Origin: Sphingobacterium sp.
Lineage (GTDB): Bacteria; Bacteroidota; Bacteroidia; Sphingobacteriales; Sphingobacteriaceae
Reading direction: 5' to 3'
NCBI GenBank assembly: GCA_031286695.1
Contig: JAITTY010000002.1
Coordinates: forward strand, 186,001 to 250,000
Length of the DNA stretch: 64,000 nt
The translations under genes and the position numbers were made by a program. Positions 9,278-18,141 of this stretch are shown piece by piece. Under the pieces are notes generated by a model, which searched no databases, had not been told where the DNA came from, and saw nothing but the letters and a program-made list of their open reading frames with translations. The stretch's first letter is position 1. Each line of letters starts with the position of its first letter.

Positions 9278-9838
9278 TTATGCAAAAATTAAAGGAAATA
9301 AGAAATGAACCATGATGATTCCACCCAGGAAAAAACCGATGACAGCGATCAAGGAAGGAAGCTGAAAATTGCTTAAGCCTGAAATAGCATGACCTGATGA
9401 ACATCCACCTGCGTAACGTGTTCCAAATCCAATTAATAATCCACCGATGCTCAGAATTGTAAACTGAAATAGGGAACCGTTAAAAATGAAAATAGATTCG
9501 GGGAGGTAGCCCTGTATATGGTCGATGATGCCAAGCTCCTTGAGGTCTGCAATACTTTTTTCATTGATTTCGGTAGGTGTGCCATCGCTCAGAAAATAAT
9601 GGGCAATAAAACCACCGATCACTGTTCCAAGAACGACCAATAAATTCCAGGCTTGGGTTTTCCAATCAAAGCGGAAAAATGAAGATGATTTACCGGCACC
9701 TAATACTGTACACATGGTACGTAGGTTATTGGACATGCCAAAATCCTTTCCCTGTTTCAATAGGAGGTACATGACCAGTGCAATTAAGGGACCCGAGATA
9801 TACCAGGGCCATGGTTGTTTGATGTATTCCAATAGCAT
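9278..9838 (-). CDS. YeeE/YedE-family sulfur transporter half, first copy
   Basis: 186 residues with about five membrane spans and the conserved GFGTRYAGGCSSGHAISGLS near residue 140, containing the cysteine typical of YeeE/YedE thiosulfate-type channels. It is the first gene of the four-gene sulfur operon and lies behind a -7 box and a Crp/Fnr-type palindrome. Likely moves thiosulfate or a related sulfur species across the inner membrane together with the 137-residue partner. Confidence 0.85.
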   Translation of the reverse strand: MLLEYIKQPWPWYISGPLIALVMYLLLKQGKDFGMSNNLRTMCTVLGAGKSSSFFRFDWKTQAWNLLVVLGTVIGGFIAHYFLSDGTPTEINEKSIADLKELGIIDHIQGYLPESIFIFNGSLFQFTILSIGGLLIGFGTRYAGGCSSGHAISGLSNFQLPSLIAVIGFFLGGIIMVHFLFPLIFA

Positions 9839-9861
9839 AACAATGTTCTTAAGTTATGTTA

Positions 9862-9905
9862 CAAAGGTACATACTGTGTCTGCAAAAGCCTGTAACAAAT
9901 GTTAC
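9862..9905 (-). promoter_or_regulatory. promoter and Crp/Fnr-type operator of the sulfur operon
   Basis: On the minus strand TACCTTTG (9862-9869) is a perfect -7 box. The palindrome GTAACA-AA-TGTTAC at 9892-9905 is centred at 9898.5, about 41 bases upstream of the expected transcription start near 9857. That is where a class II Crp/Fnr-family activator binds. A further TGTTACA half-site at 9857-9863 overlaps the start region. The regulator itself is not encoded in this window. Confidence 0.5.
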
Positions 9906-9914
9906 CGAGGACGC

Positions 9915-10355
9915 TTACATATCATAATATTCAATGTTGGCTGCTTTTAGTGCCTCTGTTAGTAGGGGAAGATCGTCTTCTTTTTGAAATAATTTATTGC
10001 GCCAGGTCCGAAAGGCAGGACCTTTATTCTGGTTAATAATAATCAAATTGCCCCCAGATCGTTTTAGATTGCGAATGTGGGAAATATGATTCAGTGGAAA
10101 AACAATCGTTTTCTTCGCATTGCTAATCTGCAGCGTATCATCGTCCAGAACCCAGAGAGAAGACAAGGTCGAACATTTTATGGCCACATACAATGCTAAA
10201 GGAATCATTAAAAGAGCGATGATAATCTTGAGAATTTCTTGGATGGGAACTTTAGACATGCCCATTCCGATGAATAAGATCGAAGTCAACAAGATTAACA
10301 TATATTTTCCACGATGTAATGTTGATAAGTGGAATGTTTGTGGATTACTCTTCAT
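9915..10355 (-). CDS. small membrane protein with two helices and a PH-like soluble domain
   Basis: 146 residues from the ATG at 10355 (MKSNPQTF). It overlaps the 3' end of the upstream WG-repeat gene by 11 bases, suggesting translational coupling; a longer upstream start would extend the overlap. Two hydrophobic spans lie at about 18-36 and 44-64. The C-terminal half alternates short beta strands (LWVLDDDTLQISNAKKTIVFPLNHI), resembling bacterial PH-like or STM3941-type membrane proteins; this assignment is tentative. Function unknown; coupling suggests it works with the WG-repeat protein. Confidence 0.6.
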   Translation of the reverse strand: MKSNPQTFHLSTLHRGKYMLILLTSILFIGMGMSKVPIQEILKIIIALLMIPLALYVAIKCSTLSSLWVLDDDTLQISNAKKTIVFPLNHISHIRNLKRSGGNLIIINQNKGPAFRTWRNKLFQKEDDLPLLTEALKAANIEYYDM

Positions 10356-11745
10356 ATTTCTTGATAAACTTCCCTTTGGTGTCAATATAATAAAAATTTT
10401 CGAGGTCCTCAGTCACAAGTGCTAGTCCGTTTTCAAAAGCTTGCGCATTTTGCAATTTAAAAGGTACGACAATATTTCCGTTATAATCTATGTATCCATA
10501 TTTATCGTCTTTGAATGCTAACAAGAGTTTCTCTCCGGCAAATGACAGGAATTCATACTCGGATTTGAGTAGGTTAATACCTGTTTTATTAATGAGCTGA
10601 TAAGACTGATTGGCAATAATTAATGCCAGATTATCTTTAAAATCTGCTATGGTTTCGTATTTTGCTGGAAGCAAAACAGTGCCTTTTTTATCCATGACAC
10701 CAATATGTTCTCCTTCCGTGAAAAGAGCGTATTCTGAGCTTGGCACAGAAATAAAGTCATATTTGGCTTGAAGCAATATTTTGCCGTTTGTATCCAATAG
10801 ACCATACTTAAGATCCTTCATGTAAACCACGGGGCCACCTTCAGTTTCTAGGCTTAGCGATTCATATTGACATGGAATAACTTCTTTACCATGCAGGTTT
10901 ATTAGGCCAAACATTTGTGCAGCATCGTTTACAATGGCGTAATCTCCTATGAAACTATAGATTGCAGTATATTTTGCAGGTGTTAATTTGTTCCCTAAGC
11001 TGTCTTGTACGCCGAAATATTCCGTACTGGGATCCTGATACCATGATAAGTAGTCGTTTAATGTGGAGTCGGCAACAGTTGCTTCAGCTTCCCCCTCTTC
11101 ATAGCCCTCAGGAATTTCGAAGAGTGACTGGTCAAAATTAATTTCCTCGACTTTGTTGGCTTCAATACCCAGTCCAGCGGATCCGACATATAATGCTGCA
11201 CCTGGTACTTTTTCAAGATAATCGTAGGTTCCCCAGTAGAGCTTTGGTAATTGCGCTGCATACCAGACGGTAATTTCTGTTTGTTTGTCTTTGCTTCCAG
11301 CTATGTTGAATAGTGCTTTTTGGCAAGCAATACCAGCGATGGTTTTTTTCTCATTGGGAACCAAACTGATCTCAAAATCGCTGGAATAGGCATAATTATC
11401 ACCTTCATTCGAAGTCTCAATAAGCTGACCCGATGCTAAATCTGTAGGAGAATAAGTTTTGTTTGTTTCGTCTAATAGATAGGATGTACCCTTAGAAATA
11501 TTACTTATTTGTACCGATTTTCCGAAAAGCAGATTCTCAATTCTCATCTGATCTTTCGAAATAAAGGCATGCATTAACGCATCGCCATTTCCAGCTAATA
11601 TTTTAATAAACTCCGAAGCCGAAGTATCGGTACCCGTTTCAGGATCTGCAAATTGGTAAGAAATTTTGTAAAGCTTCTGCTGGGTGAATCCTTTTTCTAT
11701 AAAAAGAGAGAATATTAGTGACAAACAAATAAGAAATTGTTTCAT
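10345..11745 (-). CDS. secreted WG-repeat protein with N-terminal GLPGLI/DUF4412-like domain
   Basis: 466 residues with a Sec signal peptide (about 1-21, ending in FTQ). Residues about 22-220 form a beta-rich domain of the type found in Bacteroidota GLPGLI/DUF4412 proteins (phrases such as TYLLDETNKTYSP and AGIACQKALF). From about 250 to the end there are at least five WG-type repeats: GLINLHGKEVIP, GLLDTNGKILLQ, GVMDKKGTVLLP, a degenerate copy and GYIDYNGNIVVP. WG repeats form beta-propeller-like binding surfaces; the target is unknown. Probably periplasmic or surface exposed. Confidence 0.75.
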   Translation of the reverse strand: MKQFLICLSLIFSLFIEKGFTQQKLYKISYQFADPETGTDTSASEFIKILAGNGDALMHAFISKDQMRIENLLFGKSVQISNISKGTSYLLDETNKTYSPTDLASGQLIETSNEGDNYAYSSDFEISLVPNEKKTIAGIACQKALFNIAGSKDKQTEITVWYAAQLPKLYWGTYDYLEKVPGAALYVGSAGLGIEANKVEEINFDQSLFEIPEGYEEGEAEATVADSTLNDYLSWYQDPSTEYFGVQDSLGNKLTPAKYTAIYSFIGDYAIVNDAAQMFGLINLHGKEVIPCQYESLSLETEGGPVVYMKDLKYGLLDTNGKILLQAKYDFISVPSSEYALFTEGEHIGVMDKKGTVLLPAKYETIADFKDNLALIIANQSYQLINKTGINLLKSEYEFLSFAGEKLLLAFKDDKYGYIDYNGNIVVPFKLQNAQAFENGLALVTEDLENFYYIDTKGKFIKKYEE

Positions 11746-11905
11746 TTTGTGATTTTAAGCTACAAAAATATCGAATTTAGACGGGTTTTTGAAATAATAT
11801 TTCGTTATTTGAGGAGGATGTTTCAAAAATGATTTTCGCTTCACTTGTGCTTATGGGTTTGTTCGCTCCTGTCATACCCCTTATTCGCTCTTATTCCTAG
11901 TAATC

Positions 11906-11954
11906 CCCTAGCTAAGACCTAGTGTTGACCTATCGAACTAGGTCTTAGCTAGGG
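11906..11954. repeat. 18-bp perfect inverted repeat (palindromic intergenic element)
   Basis: CCCTAGCTAAGACCTAGT at 11906-11923 is repeated exactly inverted at 11937-11954 around a 13-base loop, in the 406-base gap between divergent genes. Weaker complementarity extends outward to about 11850 and 12000. There is no T-run, so it is not an ordinary terminator, and no open reading frame covers it. The rest of the gap 11746-12151 holds no recognisable gene; a promoter for the response regulator is expected near 12090-12150 but none is clear. Confidence 0.6.
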
Positions 11955-12151
11955 AACCCATCGGTATTTGGTAGGTCAGTCCCAAAAGCAAGGTATAAGC
12001 AGTCCGATCAAAAGGGATTGCTAAGTCTTACTATCATATAACCGTCAAGAAAAAACGAAATAATTTAGGAATGTCGCTTTTACAGGAAAAGTGAAATGTT
12101 AATTTTGTATTTTACAAACCTCGAATTTTTTACTGCTTAAAAAAGATATCT

Positions 12152-12832
12152 GTGGAACTATTGCTTATAGAGGATGAACCATCCGTCATATCATTGATCG
12201 AAAGAGGCTTAAAAGAAGAGGGCTATCATATCAGTATTGCCATGGATGGGTATACCGGTTTAAAAATGGCTGGACTGAATCATTATGACCTCATCCTATT
12301 GGATGTGATGCTGCCCGGTATGAACGGTTTAGATGTCTGTAAAAATATTCGAATGTCGAATAATGAAGTTCCCATTATTATCTTGACAGCTTTAAATCAA
12401 ACAGAGGATATCGTTGAGGCCTTTGCCAGGGATGCAGATGATTACTTGACGAAACCATTCCGCTTGGAGGAGTTAAAGGCTCGAATAAGCCGTTATAGCC
12501 GTAAATCAAAAACAATTACGGAGCAGAAAAACATATTGGTGTTTGATGATCTTCAATTGGATCGAGACAGTAAATCGGTTCAACGTGCCAATTCTCCTAT
12601 TATTCTTACCGCCACCGAATTTCGTTTACTTGAATTTTTAATGCTCAATCGAAATAAAGTATTGAGCCGGATCGATATTTTAGAGGAGGTATGGGGGATG
12701 GATGTCGATTTAAGTACCAATGTTGTTGATGTGTATGTAAATTATCTTCGGAAAAAGATCGATAAACAGTTTTCACGTAAACTTATCCATACCGTGATCG
12801 GTATGGGGTATGTAATCCGTCATGAAAATTAG
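12152..12832 (+). CDS. OmpR-family response regulator
   Basis: 226 residues beginning with GTG (MELLLIEDE). The receiver domain has the acidic pair at 8-9, the phospho-acceptor D51 in LILLDVMLPG and the conserved lysine in YLTKPF. The C-terminal half (about 130-226) is a winged-helix DNA-binding domain with TATEFRLLEFLM and TVIGMGYVIR. Transcription factor partner of the histidine kinase, whose gene overlaps its end by 11 bases. The porin and urease operon lie immediately downstream on the same strand and are candidate targets. This is inference from position. Confidence 0.9.
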   Translation: MELLLIEDEPSVISLIERGLKEEGYHISIAMDGYTGLKMAGLNHYDLILLDVMLPGMNGLDVCKNIRMSNNEVPIIILTALNQTEDIVEAFARDADDYLTKPFRLEELKARISRYSRKSKTITEQKNILVFDDLQLDRDSKSVQRANSPIILTATEFRLLEFLMLNRNKVLSRIDILEEVWGMDVDLSTNVVDVYVNYLRKKIDKQFSRKLIHTVIGMGYVIRHEN

Positions 12833-14204
12833 GACCAAAATAGTTCTCCTCTTTTCTATCATCAGTACGCTGCTGCTTGTCGTTTTTGCCATTTATGTAT
12901 CTTATTTCACTTACGACAGTCTGCAGACCAAATTTTTTCACCGGCTAGAAGAGAATGCTGTAATTGTCGGCGACCATATCGTCCATCAGAAAGATGAAAA
13001 CAGAGAACTTTATATTCAGGTAAAACGTAAGTACCTGAAACAACTATCTGAAGGAACTGATCATCTCATTCGCGTTAGCAAGGGGAGTGACAGTGTCCAA
13101 TTCAGGCCCGAGCTACCGATGCCAAAGACATTCTATACCGATGTAATCCGTCATGGGAAGGGAAGGTATATGGATGGGAAGACTGCATTTGTTGCTGTAT
13201 TCTTTTACGATCATCTTCATCACGAAAATTTGATTGTGGTATCGGAGGGGATCGATGATTATGGTCATGAAGAACAACGCCAATTAGATCGCACGTTGAT
13301 CACAGGGGGAATTTTGGCTATTTTTTTAATCGTACTGATGTCTTTTTACTTTGCTGACCGATTATTGAAACCCATTAAGGACATCAACAATGATCTAGAT
13401 AAAGTTGATATCGCACATTTGGACCATCGCTTGTTTAGTAAATTCAGTAATGGTAAAGATGAATTGGGTATTTTGATTGCAAACTTAAATTCAATGCTTA
13501 GCCGATTGGATATTTCGGTCCAATCTCAGCAGAGTTTTATCGGAAATGCCTCTCATTCTCTTAAAACCCCGCTGACAATTATTGGAGGGGAGGCCGAATT
13601 AGCGCAGCAGCTTTTGCCAAAGGAACATGAGGCTTACTATTCATTGCAGACAATCGCGAAATATGCTGATAAAATGGAGCTTATCATCAATAATCTTTTG
13701 CAACTATCTCGGATGGGTTTTAAGGGCGAGGTGGACAATAAAGTAATTATTCGAATTGATGAGTTGCTTTATGAAATCTATAAAGCTGAAAAGAGTATTC
13801 ACAAGGAGTTAAAACTTTCTTTTGATCTAACGGAAATTCCAGAAGATAGTGATGAACTTACAGTTTTTGCCAATCCGGATCTGTTTTTTATTGCTTTTAG
13901 CAATATTATTTCAAATGCATTTAAGTACGGTAACGGACAGCAGGTTGTTGTCGCAATCAGTAGCGATAGCAAAAATATTACGATAAAAGTGTTCGATCAA
14001 GGGATAGGCATTCCTCAGAAAGACCAACCGCACATTTTCACCTCTTTTTACCGCGCTTCTAATGTCGGTGATATCTATGGAAATGGCTTGGGCCTTGTTT
14101 TAGCTAAGAATATTTTTGATCTCCATGGTGCCGAATTAATGTTGCGTTCTACCGAAGGTCAAGGTACTTTAGTCGTGGTTACAATCCCAAAAACACCTTT
14201 CTAA
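12822..14204 (+). CDS. sensor histidine kinase
   Basis: 460 residues. Membrane spans at about 8-29 and 158-178 enclose a periplasmic sensor region of about 130 residues rich in His (DHIVHQ, DHLHHEN), which might bind a metal; that is speculative. A HAMP region follows (about 178-230), then the phospho-accepting H245 in GNASHSLKTPL (SHSLKTPL instead of the usual SHELRTPL) and the ATPase domain with N-box NIISNAFKYGNG, DQGIGIP and GNGLGLVLAK. Forms a two-component system with the overlapping response regulator. Confidence 0.9.
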   Translation: MKIRTKIVLLFSIISTLLLVVFAIYVSYFTYDSLQTKFFHRLEENAVIVGDHIVHQKDENRELYIQVKRKYLKQLSEGTDHLIRVSKGSDSVQFRPELPMPKTFYTDVIRHGKGRYMDGKTAFVAVFFYDHLHHENLIVVSEGIDDYGHEEQRQLDRTLITGGILAIFLIVLMSFYFADRLLKPIKDINNDLDKVDIAHLDHRLFSKFSNGKDELGILIANLNSMLSRLDISVQSQQSFIGNASHSLKTPLTIIGGEAELAQQLLPKEHEAYYSLQTIAKYADKMELIINNLLQLSRMGFKGEVDNKVIIRIDELLYEIYKAEKSIHKELKLSFDLTEIPEDSDELTVFANPDLFFIAFSNIISNAFKYGNGQQVVVAISSDSKNITIKVFDQGIGIPQKDQPHIFTSFYRASNVGDIYGNGLGLVLAKNIFDLHGAELMLRSTEGQGTLVVVTIPKTPF

Positions 14205-14242
14205 TTTCATTTTAATCTCATCCTTATTCCATTTTTAGGTGG

Positions 14243-14287
14243 CTGTGATATACTTGTGCCAGAGATAGGTATATCGCAGGGATTTTT
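14243..14287 (+). terminator. rho-independent terminator after the two-component genes
   Basis: CTGTGATATAC (14243-14253) pairs with GTATATCGCAG (14269-14279) over 11 bp with one G-T wobble around a 15-base loop, followed by GGATTTTT. It separates the kinase from the porin/urease genes. Confidence 0.65.
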
Positions 14288-14293
14288 CTTGAT

Positions 14294-14320
14294 TTTTCAA
14301 ATTGAATGATGATTTGAAAA
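14294..14320. promoter_or_regulatory. 9-bp perfect inverted repeat upstream of the porin/urease unit
   Basis: TTTTCAAAT at 14294-14302 is repeated inverted at 14312-14320 with a 9-base spacer, about 40 bases before the porin ATG. It could be an operator for the adjacent response regulator or another factor, or a leader hairpin. Confidence 0.35.
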
Positions 14321-14360
14321 TCTGGAACGCTTCCCGACCATATTGGAACAAAACATAAGG

Positions 14361-15551
14361 ATGAAAAAAACACTTTCACTTTTTACAACACTGGGGCTTG
14401 GCATAGCTTCCTTACATGCTCAGGAGCAAGCTCAAACGGATTCTATTCCAGCGAAGAGAAGCAGTCTGCTGTTGAATGAACCCGCAAGAGCAAAATCATT
14501 TCAACTGGATGTCCTATTAAGAGCAGGATTGCAAACAGACAATGGAGATGGTTCATCACAGTCAAAAGCAAATCTTGATGACGCTCGTATTTTAATGAGT
14601 GGAGATTACAATGATCGACTTTCTTATAAAGTGCGTTTTCGTTTGAATAGGTCATTTGCACCAACGAGCCAGGATAATGGCTCGCGGGCATTGGATATGG
14701 CGTTGATCAAGTACAAGTTTGGAAAAGATCTGAAGTGGTCTGTTACGGCCGGTAAGCAAAGTGCGATGGTTGGGAGTTATGAGTTCGAAAATAACCCAAT
14801 TTACGAATATAAGTTTACCGACTATGTCGACCGTATATTGAATCTCTTTGTAGTCGGAGGAATGTTATCCTATGAAGTCAACCCGAATCATTCGTTGCAT
14901 GCCCAAGTTTACAACACGACCAATGATAGTTTTATGGAGCTTCATACAAGAAATGGTTTTGCTGTAGGTGATTTGGAACGCTCTAGTGTACCAATGGGAG
15001 CCTATTTCACTTGGGTAGGTGCATTTATGGACAAGCGTTTTAATACCAAATGGTCCTATAATATCTCACAGTTTGCAAAGGGGCATACGAATCATTCAGT
15101 CTCCTTGGCGAATAAGTTCAAAACCTCCAAGCAGATGTTGTATCTGGACTTACAGTACTCTTATCTCGGTGTTGATCACGCGATGATTGCATCTTCTGCG
15201 ATCAATGAGTTTTATGGTAGAACTGGTGATCATCGGGTGTTGGCAAAAGACGTTAACTATAGCTCTGCGATATTGCGCTATGATCAATTTTTGAGTAAAA
15301 AATGGGAGCTGGCACTGAAAGGTGGTTATGAGATCGCGGGATCGCGGGATGATAAGCAACTCGGTAAGAATTTCCGCCAAAATTGGACCTATTTTGCGGC
15401 GCTGCAACATAAGCCGTTTCATAACCAGGATCTTCGGTTTTATCTAGGTTACGTCGGTAACACCGTAAACTATAAGGGCTATATGGATATGGCCAAGAGT
15501 CAGTACAACCGCCTAGCCTTTGGGGCTTATTTTACCATTCCAGTTTTATAA
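14361..15551 (+). CDS. outer-membrane porin (OprO/OprP-like)
   Basis: 396 residues from the ATG at 14361; the TTG 18 bases upstream would only add six residues before the signal peptide. The Sec signal (about 1-21) ends in LHAQ. The mature protein alternates short amphipathic strands ([42 protein letters not shown]) and ends in a hydrophobic aromatic strand, as expected for a 16-strand-type porin of the phosphate-selective OprO/P superfamily. It lies 37 bases upstream of ureA on the same strand and may bring urea, nickel or another solute to the urease system; the solute cannot be read from sequence. Confidence 0.75.
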   Translation: MKKTLSLFTTLGLGIASLHAQEQAQTDSIPAKRSSLLLNEPARAKSFQLDVLLRAGLQTDNGDGSSQSKANLDDARILMSGDYNDRLSYKVRFRLNRSFAPTSQDNGSRALDMALIKYKFGKDLKWSVTAGKQSAMVGSYEFENNPIYEYKFTDYVDRILNLFVVGGMLSYEVNPNHSLHAQVYNTTNDSFMELHTRNGFAVGDLERSSVPMGAYFTWVGAFMDKRFNTKWSYNISQFAKGHTNHSVSLANKFKTSKQMLYLDLQYSYLGVDHAMIASSAINEFYGRTGDHRVLAKDVNYSSAILRYDQFLSKKWELALKGGYEIAGSRDDKQLGKNFRQNWTYFAALQHKPFHNQDLRFYLGYVGNTVNYKGYMDMAKSQYNRLAFGAYFTIPVL

Positions 15552-15588
15552 TAATTCCTTTAACAAATTAACAAATAATTATTTTTTT

Positions 15589-15891
15589 ATGCGTTTAACA
15601 CCGAGAGAAACAGAAAAGCTGCTGTTGCATTTGGCCGGCGAATTGGCAGCTAAGCGATTGAAACGCGGGGTAAAATTAAATTATCCAGAGTGTATCGCTT
15701 ACATCAGTGCCCAGATTATGGAGGAGGCTAGGGACGGAAGGTCTGTGGCAGACTTAATGTCTTATGGTACTACTTTATTGAAAAGGAGCCAAGTCATGGA
15801 AGGTGTTCCCGAAATGATCCATGATGTTCAGATCGAAGTTACTTTTCCGGACGGTACTAAATTGGTGACTGTCCATGATCCTATTCGTTAA
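15589..15891 (+). CDS. ureA: urease gamma subunit
   Basis: 100 residues from the ATG at 15589 ([19 protein letters not shown]), the canonical UreA start and length; an in-frame start inside the porin gene would add an unrelated tail. Contains the family core [20 protein letters not shown] and [27 protein letters not shown]. UreA is a structural subunit of the nickel urease that hydrolyses urea to ammonia and carbamate. First gene of the urease set, 15 bases before ureB. Confidence 0.97.
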   Translation: MRLTPRETEKLLLHLAGELAAKRLKRGVKLNYPECIAYISAQIMEEARDGRSVADLMSYGTTLLKRSQVMEGVPEMIHDVQIEVTFPDGTKLVTVHDPIR

Positions 15892-15906
15892 TAAATATTG
15901 AATGAT

Positions 15907-16278
15907 ATGATTCCAGGAGAATACATTTTAAAAAAAGAGGAAATCAAAGCTAATGTTGGGCATAGAACCACAAGCATTGTTGTGAAAAATGAAGGTGATC
16001 GACCGATTCAGGTAGGTTCGCATTATCATTTTTTTGAAGCGAACAAGTTGCTTTCCTTCGACAGAGAGAAAGCGTTTGGGATGCGCTTGAATATTCCAGC
16101 CAGTACCGCTGTTCGTTTTGAACCAGGGGAACAAAAATCAGTTGTTCTGGTTGAGTTTGGCGGAAGTAAGGAAATCCACGGTTTTAATGGATTGACAAAT
16201 GGGAAGTATACAGATCAATCGGTGAAAACCAAAGCCATTGATAAAATGAAAAAATTAAAATTCAGACAATCTAAGTAA
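15907..16278 (+). CDS. ureB: urease beta subunit
   Basis: 123 residues starting at the ATG at 15907 (MIPGEYIL), which matches the usual UreB N-terminus; a TTG nine bases upstream is unlikely. Contains the family phrases [46 protein letters not shown] and [16 protein letters not shown]. Structural subunit packed with UreA and UreC in the apoenzyme. Stops 2 bases before ureC. Confidence 0.97.
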   Translation: MIPGEYILKKEEIKANVGHRTTSIVVKNEGDRPIQVGSHYHFFEANKLLSFDREKAFGMRLNIPASTAVRFEPGEQKSVVLVEFGGSKEIHGFNGLTNGKYTDQSVKTKAIDKMKKLKFRQSK

Positions 16279-16280
16279 CT

Positions 16281-18131
16281 ATGGGAGGATGGAATAGACG
16301 CGAATGGATTAAAGTCGTAGGGCTCACCACTTTGGGCTCTACCGTTGGTCTACATGCGCTTGGTTTAGATAAACTAGGTTTAGATAAATCATCAGTAAAA
16401 TATGTTGATGGGGAACTTTATATCCCAAGAGACAAATATGCTGCTCTTTTTGGACCGACCACTGGAGATAAGGTTCGTCTGGCAGATACAGAGCTTTTCA
16501 TTGAGATTGAAAAAGATTTCAATGTCTATGGTGAGGAGAATAAATTCGGCGGTGGAAAAACCATTCGTGATGGTATGGGGCAGTCTGCGCGTGCCTTGCG
16601 AGATGAGGATGTGCTGGATTTCTGTATCACCAATGTTATTATCATCGATCACTGGGGGATTGTAAAGGGTGATATCGGTATTAAGGATGGTAAAATTGTA
16701 GGAATTGGTAAAGCGGGAAATCCCGATGTTCAGGATGGCGTAACTAAAGGTATGGTAATTGGTGCTTCTACGGAGGTGCATGGTGGTGCTGGATATATCT
16801 TGACTGCCGGGGGTATCGATACGCACATTCACTTTATCTCACCACAGCAAATCGAAACTGCTCTATACTCTGGTGTAACTACTTTTATTGGCGGTGGTGC
16901 AGGACCTGCTGATGGAACACTGGCAACGACAGTGACTTCAGGAAAGTGGTATATCGAGCGTATGTTTGAAGCTTTTGAAAACCTTCCTATCAATGTTGGT
17001 TTTTTCGGAAAAGGTAACGTGTCGACCACTAAACCTATTGAAGAACAAATTGAAGCTGGTGCACTGGGCGTTAAAATCCATGAAGATTGGGGAGCGACTC
17101 CGGCAACAATTGATGCGGCATTGAAAGTTGCTGATAAATACGATGTACAAGTTGCGATCCATACCGACACACTGAATGAGGCCGGTTTCTTGGAAGATAC
17201 TGTTGCTGCAATAGATGGCCGTGTTATCCATACCTTCCATACAGAGGGGGCCGGTGGAGGGCATGCGCCGGATATTATTAAGATCGCCATGTATCCCAAT
17301 ATTCTCCCTGCATCTACCAACCCTACAAAACCTTTTACAGTGAATACCGCCGAGGAACACTTGGACATGTTGATGGTTTGTCATCATTTGGATAAAAATG
17401 TGAAAGAAGATGTGGCATTTGCGGATTCGCGTATCCGTCCACAAACAATTGCTGCTGAAGATATCTTACAGGACATGGGAGTATTTTCGATTATGAGTTC
17501 GGATAGTCAAGCTATGGGACGTGTAGGTGAGGTGATCTCCCGTACATTCCAAACTGCGCATAAAATGAAGATTCAGCGCGGCCCTTTGGCTGAGGATCAA
17601 GGAAAAGGAAATGACAATTTCCGTGTCAAACGTTATGTATCCAAATTTACCATAAATCCAGCGAAAGCACATGGTATTGATCAATATATCGGTTCAATTG
17701 AAAAGGGAAAGTATGCGGATTTGATTCTTTGGAAGCCGGAACTGTTTGGTGTAAAACCCGAACTGGTCATCAAAGGAGGTATGATTTTAGGGGCTAAAAT
17801 GGGAGATGCCAATGCATCAATTCCTACGCCACAGCCGATTATCTATAGACCGATGTTTGGGAATTATGGTAAAGCCGTTTCAAAACTGTGTTTCAACTTT
17901 GTTTCGAAAGTGTCTTTAGAGAATGGAAATATCCAAAAATTAAACTTATCACGGAAGTGTCTGCCGGTAGTGGGATGCCGTACCGTGATGAAAAAGGATA
18001 TGGTACACAATCATGCAACACCAAATATCGTGGTTAATCCGGAAACATATGAGGTAACTGTAGATGGCGTATTGGCTACTTGTGAACCATTGAAAGAACT
18101 TCCAATGGCACAACGTTACTTCTTATTCTAA
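16281..18131 (+). CDS. ureC: urease alpha (catalytic) subunit with unusual Tat-like N-terminal extension
   Basis: 616 residues against about 570 for typical UreC. Homology to the family starts near residue 47 ([21 protein letters not shown]). Before it, [11 protein letters not shown], a hydrophobic stretch (about 12-28, [17 protein letters not shown]) and a 12-bp direct repeat encoding GLDKLGLDK resemble a twin-arginine signal with a poor cleavage site. There is no alternative ATG at the canonical position. All active-site elements are present: HIH nickel ligands in GGIDTHIHF, the carbamylated lysine in [32 protein letters not shown], the flap VCHHLD and the last ligand in SSDSQAMGR. Hydrolyses urea; two bases after ureB. 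Confidence 0.97.
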   Translation: MGGWNRREWIKVVGLTTLGSTVGLHALGLDKLGLDKSSVKYVDGELYIPRDKYAALFGPTTGDKVRLADTELFIEIEKDFNVYGEENKFGGGKTIRDGMGQSARALRDEDVLDFCITNVIIIDHWGIVKGDIGIKDGKIVGIGKAGNPDVQDGVTKGMVIGASTEVHGGAGYILTAGGIDTHIHFISPQQIETALYSGVTTFIGGGAGPADGTLATTVTSGKWYIERMFEAFENLPINVGFFGKGNVSTTKPIEEQIEAGALGVKIHEDWGATPATIDAALKVADKYDVQVAIHTDTLNEAGFLEDTVAAIDGRVIHTFHTEGAGGGHAPDIIKIAMYPNILPASTNPTKPFTVNTAEEHLDMLMVCHHLDKNVKEDVAFADSRIRPQTIAAEDILQDMGVFSIMSSDSQAMGRVGEVISRTFQTAHKMKIQRGPLAEDQGKGNDNFRVKRYVSKFTINPAKAHGIDQYIGSIEKGKYADLILWKPELFGVKPELVIKGGMILGAKMGDANASIPTPQPIIYRPMFGNYGKAVSKLCFNFVSKVSLENGNIQKLNLSRKCLPVVGCRTVMKKDMVHNHATPNIVVNPETYEVTVDGVLATCEPLKELPMAQRYFLF

Positions 18132-18141
18132 TGAGGTCTCT

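Noticed and set aside
15520..15588. Extended ureA start inside the porin gene
   Set aside because: UreA family begins at MRLTPRE; the extra residues come from the porin 3' end and the AT-rich gap.
16829..17368. Long minus-strand frames inside ureC
   Set aside because: Shadows of a strongly coding plus-strand gene; no family similarity or promoter.
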